From Bacteroidales bacterium UBA5762 (lineage in GTDB: Bacteria > Bacteroidota > Bacteroidia > Bacteroidales > TTA-H9): a DNA stretch of 19,529 nucleotides. A program made the position numbers and the translations under genes. The stretch lies in NCBI GenBank assembly GCA_002418865.1, contig DIEY01000097.1, forward strand, positions 58,512-78,040, written 5' to 3'. Below are positions 16,672 through 19,529 of the stretch, one piece after another (the stretch's first letter is position 1; every line of letters starts with the position of its first letter). Under the pieces are notes generated by a model. It did no database searches, was not told where the DNA came from, and saw only the letters and a list, made by a program, of their open reading frames with translations.

Positions 16672-17604
16672 TTAATGTATTATTTCAATTAACTTATTAA
16701 TTTCTTTATCATCGAACAAAATCTGCAATATGTATAAGCCTGTATTAAGATTAGAGGAGTTAAGTTCAATAAAATTATTACCGCTATTGAGGCTGCCTGA
16801 AAAGATGTCTTTAATAATACAGGTTTTTAAGTCAAATAGCTTAATGGTGCATTGTCTGGCATAAGTAATATTTAAATTTATTAAGCTGATATTAGATACC
16901 GGATTGGGATAAATCGTGACATCAGGTTTTATTAATTCATCCGAATTATTATTTAAAAATAGACATAATGTATCGGGAAATACAGGATTGCCATCAATTG
17001 AATAACAAGCCAGGAAATCAATTCCTCCGATCCATCCACTCCAGCCTCCTAAAAACCCACTTGTACTGCCTATTCCTTCAATAAGAGAAGGGCAATAAGG
17101 CAGATTTAAATTTATTTTTTTTCTCCATAATCCTGCAATCAAAACAGAATCCACTGATTCGACTATCGTCATTGGCGAACCTCCTGTAAAACCTCCTGTA
17201 ATATCCTGACAAAGGTTTAATGTATCTCCTTGATTTACGCTGAAATCGTAAAGTAGCGTGTCAACATTTGAGCATCCCCCAAAGTAATTCGAATTAACAA
17301 CATAAACCCTTCGCTCTGATATATCTTGTCGAATTGCAGCTTGATATGTGTAATTGTAGTCGTTTAACCCTGTTCCCAAAACTTTTTTATAGGTAATATT
17401 CCCTATTATTGTATCACCACCGATTTTGTAATGATAATATCCACAAAAATATAACGGAGGTCCACATTGAAAATCTGTTCTTCCATAAACCCATTCAGCG
17501 TTGTCAGGTATTGGAATGTACGCGTGTTGTGCTCGAATTTCGTTGAGCCAAAAAGCACTTAAAATGGCGGTAATTAGAAGTGCATTCTTACAATTAGCTT
17601 TCAT
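16672..17604 (-). CDS. T9SS-exported protein of unknown function, paralogue of 18397-19320
   Basis: 310 residues. A signal peptide (1-25, ends LNEIRAQ) is followed by a body (26-225) of a common Bacteroidota cargo type recognised by GDTIIGNITYKKV, AAIRQDISERRVYVV, LLYDFSVNQGDT and IEGIGSTSG. It ends with a T9SS type A sorting domain (229-310, VTIYPNPVSN, then NTGLYILQI). No catalytic or known binding motif; function unknown. It aligns along its length with the protein at 18397-19320, but identity is low and confined to these motifs. Its upstream region carries repeat R copy 1 with a good -7 box, so it is probably transcribed on its own from there with a leader of about 150 nt. Confidence 0.85.
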   Translation of the reverse strand: MKANCKNALLITAILSAFWLNEIRAQHAYIPIPDNAEWVYGRTDFQCGPPLYFCGYYHYKIGGDTIIGNITYKKVLGTGLNDYNYTYQAAIRQDISERRVYVVNSNYFGGCSNVDTLLYDFSVNQGDTLNLCQDITGGFTGGSPMTIVESVDSVLIAGLWRKKINLNLPYCPSLIEGIGSTSGFLGGWSGWIGGIDFLACYSIDGNPVFPDTLCLFLNNNSDELIKPDVTIYPNPVSNISLINLNITYARQCTIKLFDLKTCIIKDIFSGSLNSGNNFIELNSSNLNTGLYILQILFDDKEINKLIEIIH

Positions 17605-17636
17605 AATTTTAAATCTATTAAGATGGGTTCTAAAAA

Positions 17637-17688
17637 TTATTCACAATATTCATTATTTTTTCAAAGGTGTTCATGAGATCGCTTCGCT
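17637..17688 (-). repeat. Insert D in the leader of the 16672-17604 gene
   Basis: About 55 bp present between GGGTTCTAAA and AAGTTCATTT in R copy 1 but absent in copy 2, where the two blocks meet directly. On the minus strand its motifs (GAACTTAGCGAAGC, then TCATGAACACCTTTGAAAAA) resemble 18284-18327. It also completes an 11-codon leader ORF, MNLAKRSHEHL (17661-17696), whose counterpart in copy 2 is MNF then a stop, so coding is unlikely. Confidence 0.45.
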
Positions 17689-17873
17689 AAGTTCATTTTT
17701 TAAATTTTTTGATATAAAAAAACCGCAGAACCCGTTAACGATTTTCTTAAGTCGTTACAAAGATATGATATTTTTCAATAACTTGTATCAAAAAATTTAA
17801 CTTTTTTACAAATATTTTCTATCTATCTATCTATCTGTCAGCTATTTAGCATTTAATATATTCAAATGAACAA
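17689..17873 (-). repeat. Repeat R, copy 1 (promoter-bearing upstream repeat)
   Basis: 185 bp matching 19349-19529 with six substitutions and one extra CTAT unit (four CTAT plus CTGT, against three plus CTGT), by direct alignment. Homology continues towards the gene as GATGGGTTCTAAAA (17622-17635) after insert D. It contains a small inverted repeat (AACGATTT with AAGTCGTT, 17737-17756, one G-U type pair), the octamer palindrome CGTTAACG and a minus-strand promoter-like signal. The right end at 17873 is only where copy 2 meets the window edge, so the repeat may be longer. Confidence 0.9.
17758..17792 (-). promoter_or_regulatory. Promoter-like signal in repeat R copy 1
   Basis: Minus strand: TTTG (17789-17792), 23 bp spacer, then TATCTTTG (17758-17765), a full TAnnTTTG match. 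23 bp is at the long end of the spacing reported for Bacteroidota. It would drive the 16672-17604 gene. In copy 2 the same octamer is TATCTTTA. Confidence 0.6.
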
Positions 17874-17879
17874 CCTGTT

Positions 17880-17944
17880 TACCCCGTTGGATATCTATTT
17901 TATTTTAGTTACATTGTTGCACAATTGGCTTATCCTACGGGGTG
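17880..17944. repeat. Palindromic insertion A (65 bp)
   Basis: Terminal arms ACCCCGTTGGATA (17881-17893) and TATCCTACGGGGT (17931-17943) are inverted repeats matching at 12 of 13 positions. The interior holds a second hairpin, ATTGT-TGC-ACAAT (17913-17925). Ends are shared with element B: GTTTACCCCGT on the left and ACGGGGTGAAT on the right. Removing these 65 bp joins GTT to AAT and gives the transposase a TAA stop right after NLFRY. Confidence 0.75.
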
Positions 17945-18032
17945 AATATCTAAACAAGTTATAAGTCAGATTAATCAACCCTATAATGCCCGATGCTCTT
18001 ACAATTCCAACCGATTTCATGAATAAACCGTT

Positions 18033-18084
18033 TACCCCGTGAAATCCCGCTATGCGGGAAAGCTTTGCTTTATTTCACGGGGTG
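18033..18084. repeat. Palindromic insertion B (52 bp), perfect three-way fold
   Basis: ACCCCGTGAAAT (18034-18045) pairs exactly with ATTTCACGGGGT (18072-18083). Inside, two 5-bp hairpins with three-base loops lie back to back, CCCGC-TAT-GCGGG (18046-18058) and AAAGC-TTT-GCTTT (18059-18071), leaving no unpaired base outside the loops. Removing 52 bp restores EQSI-NGLF of the transposase. Ends and GTT/AAT target are shared with element A. Confidence 0.8.
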
Positions 18085-18105
18085 AATGCTCTGCTCCATG
18101 AGACC

Positions 18106-18185
18106 AAATATTGTGCAAACCGAACACAAAGCCAAACTTGTTTGAGCTTTGTTGAGGTGTAGCCAATATTCAATTAAATTAAATA
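18106..18185. repeat. Palindromic insertion C with 5-bp direct repeats
   Basis: AAATA occurs at 18106-18110 and 18181-18185. The 70 bp between them form an imperfect palindrome: AATATTG (18107-18113) with CAATATT (18164-18170), and a core ACAAAGC-CAAAC-TT-GTTTG-A-GCTTTGT (18126-18152). Taking out one repeat and the insert (75 bp) joins HVF to GLMEQSI, the expected transposase sequence. Its ends differ from those of A and B. Confidence 0.7.
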
Positions 18186-18283
18186 CGTGTTTTACTCTTG
18201 CTCTGGTTTTTGATTTTTCTCTGTTTTGATTTTTTTTGTTCATCAGTTAAAGGCTTATTGCGGTATCCTTTTTACTCATAATA

Positions 18284-18396
18284 TTTTTTTATTTTTCAAG
18301 GTATTCGTGAGGGCTACGCCGTTCATGTATGCAGTTATTCATTTCATATTTGCTGACAATTTTTTCATGATATATGTTTTTAGTTTGAAGTTTGGT
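18284..18396. other. Non-coding stretch with a D-like motif
   Basis: No gene seen. On the minus strand 18327-18284 reads GAACGGCGTAGCCCTCACG, then AATACCTTGAAAAA, similar by eye to insert D at 17637-17688. The rest (18328-18396), just past the stop of the 18397-19320 gene, is AT-rich with no recognisable hairpin or T-tract. Confidence 0.4.
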
Positions 18397-19320
18397 TTAT
18401 TTGATAATTATCTTACCTGATTCATAAATCATATTATGTCCGGACAAACGATAAAAATATAAACCTGGTTTGAAATCATCTGCACGGATAGTCATATGGT
18501 TTTTCCCTTCAATATTTAATTCCTCCATTTTTTGTCCCACCATATTAAACAGTTCAAAACTTTGGAAATTAAAATTCTGGTTATTAAATTCTATTACGCT
18601 AATGTCAGTTACCGGATGTGGAAAAATTCTTACAGAACGCAAGCCTTGTTCAGGACTGTCAACAGAATTTAAATACGGGAAGCAAGAGTTAAATTTTGGG
18701 TTTAAATATAGTATTGTATTATCCTGATTAAAACAGATCAATTCCCATGTTTGATAACCCGTTGGCTGATCAGTAATGGGAGAAAATAATCCACGTGTAC
18801 TGCCAATCCCTTCTATCCAGTAAAAATAATCTGAAATGGTGAAATGGAAAGTCTTGCGGTAATTATCTTCGATAAGTATCGAGTCAATATTATCGATAAT
18901 AAGGTATCCCCCTGGCTCGAGACCATAAATTCCAACAAATACTGTATCTCCAACTGATTTTGAAAAATCATAAAGCAAAACCTCGCCTTCACCTGAGCCA
19001 GGATACGTACAGTTACAACCAATAACATAGATATGTTTTGAATTGTCTTCTCGGATTGCACCACAATATTGTCCAGGTACTAATGGATAAACAGTATCAT
19101 TTAACCTATATACTTTGTGGTATGCAATAGAATTAATAGTGGTGTCACCTAAAATACCATATTGATAGGTTATAATTTCAAAAGGTTGTAGCCATGTGAA
19201 TACTTCACTCCAGATAGCATTGGAATCTGGGAAAGGAATGTATTCCTGGCTCTTCAACGTATTTTGAAATATTACAAAGAGAGCTGTGAATAGGGAGAGT
19301 AAAAAAATTCGTTGATTCAT
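18397..19320 (-). CDS. T9SS-exported protein of unknown function, paralogue of 16672-17604
   Basis: 307 residues. A signal peptide (about 1-25, ends NTLKSQ) is followed by EYIPFPDSNAIW, the matching start to the paralogue's AYIPIPDNAEW. Body motifs in the same order: GDTTINSIAYHKVY, GAIREDNSKHIYVI, LLYDFSKSVGDTV, IDNIDSILI and IEGIGSTRG. The T9SS type A sorting domain is at 230-307 (VRIFPHPVTD, then KPGLYFYRL, ending IIIK). It is close in length to the paralogue, but sequence agreement is limited to these landmarks. Function unknown; exported and probably processed or anchored at the surface by T9SS. Repeat R copy 2 begins 28 bp before its ATG. Confidence 0.85.
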   Translation of the reverse strand: MNQRIFLLSLFTALFVIFQNTLKSQEYIPFPDSNAIWSEVFTWLQPFEIITYQYGILGDTTINSIAYHKVYRLNDTVYPLVPGQYCGAIREDNSKHIYVIGCNCTYPGSGEGEVLLYDFSKSVGDTVFVGIYGLEPGGYLIIDNIDSILIEDNYRKTFHFTISDYFYWIEGIGSTRGLFSPITDQPTGYQTWELICFNQDNTILYLNPKFNSCFPYLNSVDSPEQGLRSVRIFPHPVTDISVIEFNNQNFNFQSFELFNMVGQKMEELNIEGKNHMTIRADDFKPGLYFYRLSGHNMIYESGKIIIK

Positions 19321-19348
19321 GGCTTTATTTTTTGATGGTGGGTTCTAA

Positions 19349-19529
19349 AAGTTCATTTTTTAAATTTTTTGATATAAAAAAACCGCAGAACCCGTTAACG
19401 ATTTTATTAAATCGTTATAAAGATATGACATTTTTCAATAACTTGTATCAAAAAATTTAACTTTTTTACAAATATTTTCTATCTATCTATCTGTCAGCTA
19501 TTTATCATTTAATATATTCAAACGAACAA
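19349..19529 (-). repeat. Repeat R, copy 2 (runs to window edge)
   Basis: 181 bp matching 17689-17873 with six substitutions and one CTAT unit fewer. The small inverted repeat is perfect here (AACGATTT-TATT-AAATCGTT, 19397-19416). The -7 octamer on the minus strand is TATCTTTA (19418-19425), having lost the final G of the consensus. Between R and the ATG, GATGGTGGGTTCTAAAA (19334-19350) matches the copy 1 leader without insert D. The right end is cut by the window. Confidence 0.9.

Larger units (their letters stand above)
17878..18271 (-). pseudogene. IS5-family transposase C-terminal remnant, interrupted by three insertions
   Basis: Minus-strand pieces read in order: GYRNKPLTDEQ (from 18268), then after a frame change at an eight-A run (18230-18237) NQNREKSKTRARVKHVF (to 18181), then FGLMEQSI (18108-18085), then NGLFMKSVGIVRASGIIG and LINLTYNLFRY (18032-17946). 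Together they match the C-terminal end of IS5-family DDE transposases (KSKTRARVEHVFGFMEQSMNGLF type). The family's catalytic glutamate in RVEH is K here, and upstream frames carry further shifts, so the gene is dead. Three palindromic insertions (A, B, C, listed separately) split it. Only about 65 residues remain; the rest of the IS and its terminal repeats are not recognisable. Confidence 0.8.

Noticed and set aside
17501..17800. 99-codon plus-strand ORF crossing the start of the 16672-17604 gene and repeat R
   Set aside because: It is antisense to a well-supported gene. The part in R stays open in copy 2, but three of the four substitutions falling in that frame change the amino acid, so there is no sign of protein-level selection.
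17881..18083. ACCCCGT repeats as a CRISPR array
   Set aside because: There are only two units, palindromic and with different interiors, without equal repeat-spacer spacing and with no cas genes nearby.
18226..18420. 64-codon plus-strand ORF
   Set aside because: It lies antisense to the IS5 transposase remnant and into the end of the neighbouring gene, is phenylalanine-rich from T-tracts, and shows no recognisable domain.

Overview
The window looks like a chromosomal segment of a Bacteroidota (Bacteroidales-like) bacterium. It is AT-rich. Six of its proteins are predicted to be exported, and five of those end in a type IX secretion (T9SS) type A sorting domain. Intergenic regions carry Bacteroidota-style TAnnTTTG -7 boxes, and Shine-Dalgarno sequences are mostly absent. 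Species cannot be named from the sequence alone.

Layout. Positions 1-1902 (minus strand) hold two universal stress proteins flanking a small exported SPOR-domain protein; the left-hand one runs off the window edge. Positions 2129-4116 (plus strand) hold ruvB and queG, which meet the minus-strand genes head-on at a perfect 13-bp hairpin built into the last codons of queG. Positions 4132-11994 (minus) hold two large gingipain-like C25 cysteine peptidases in tandem, each with its own candidate -7 box and with different C-terminal modules. Positions 12117-14540 (minus) are a tight housekeeping operon read rbfA, methyltransferase, FtsX/LolE-like permease. Positions 14684-19320 (minus) hold three more T9SS cargo proteins: a predicted seven-bladed beta-propeller and two diverged paralogues of about 310 residues.

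The most unusual region is 17622-18396 together with 19334-19529. A repeat of about 181-185 bp (R), 6 substitutions plus one 4-bp unit different between copies, lies directly upstream of each of the two paralogues, although the proteins themselves are only distantly similar. R contains a minus-strand promoter-like signal. Between R copy 1 and the next gene is a decayed C-terminal fragment of an IS5-family transposase, interrupted by three palindromic insertions. Two of these (52 and 65 bp) share their ends, sit in the same GTT/AAT target, and when removed in silico restore the transposase reading frame and its stop. The third is flanked by a 5-bp direct repeat, and its removal also restores the expected motif. 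This is a record of small, probably non-autonomous palindromic elements moving into an IS remnant.

The cargo genes need the T9SS machinery encoded elsewhere; none of it is visible here. The only functional links within the window are operon structure and the shared export route.
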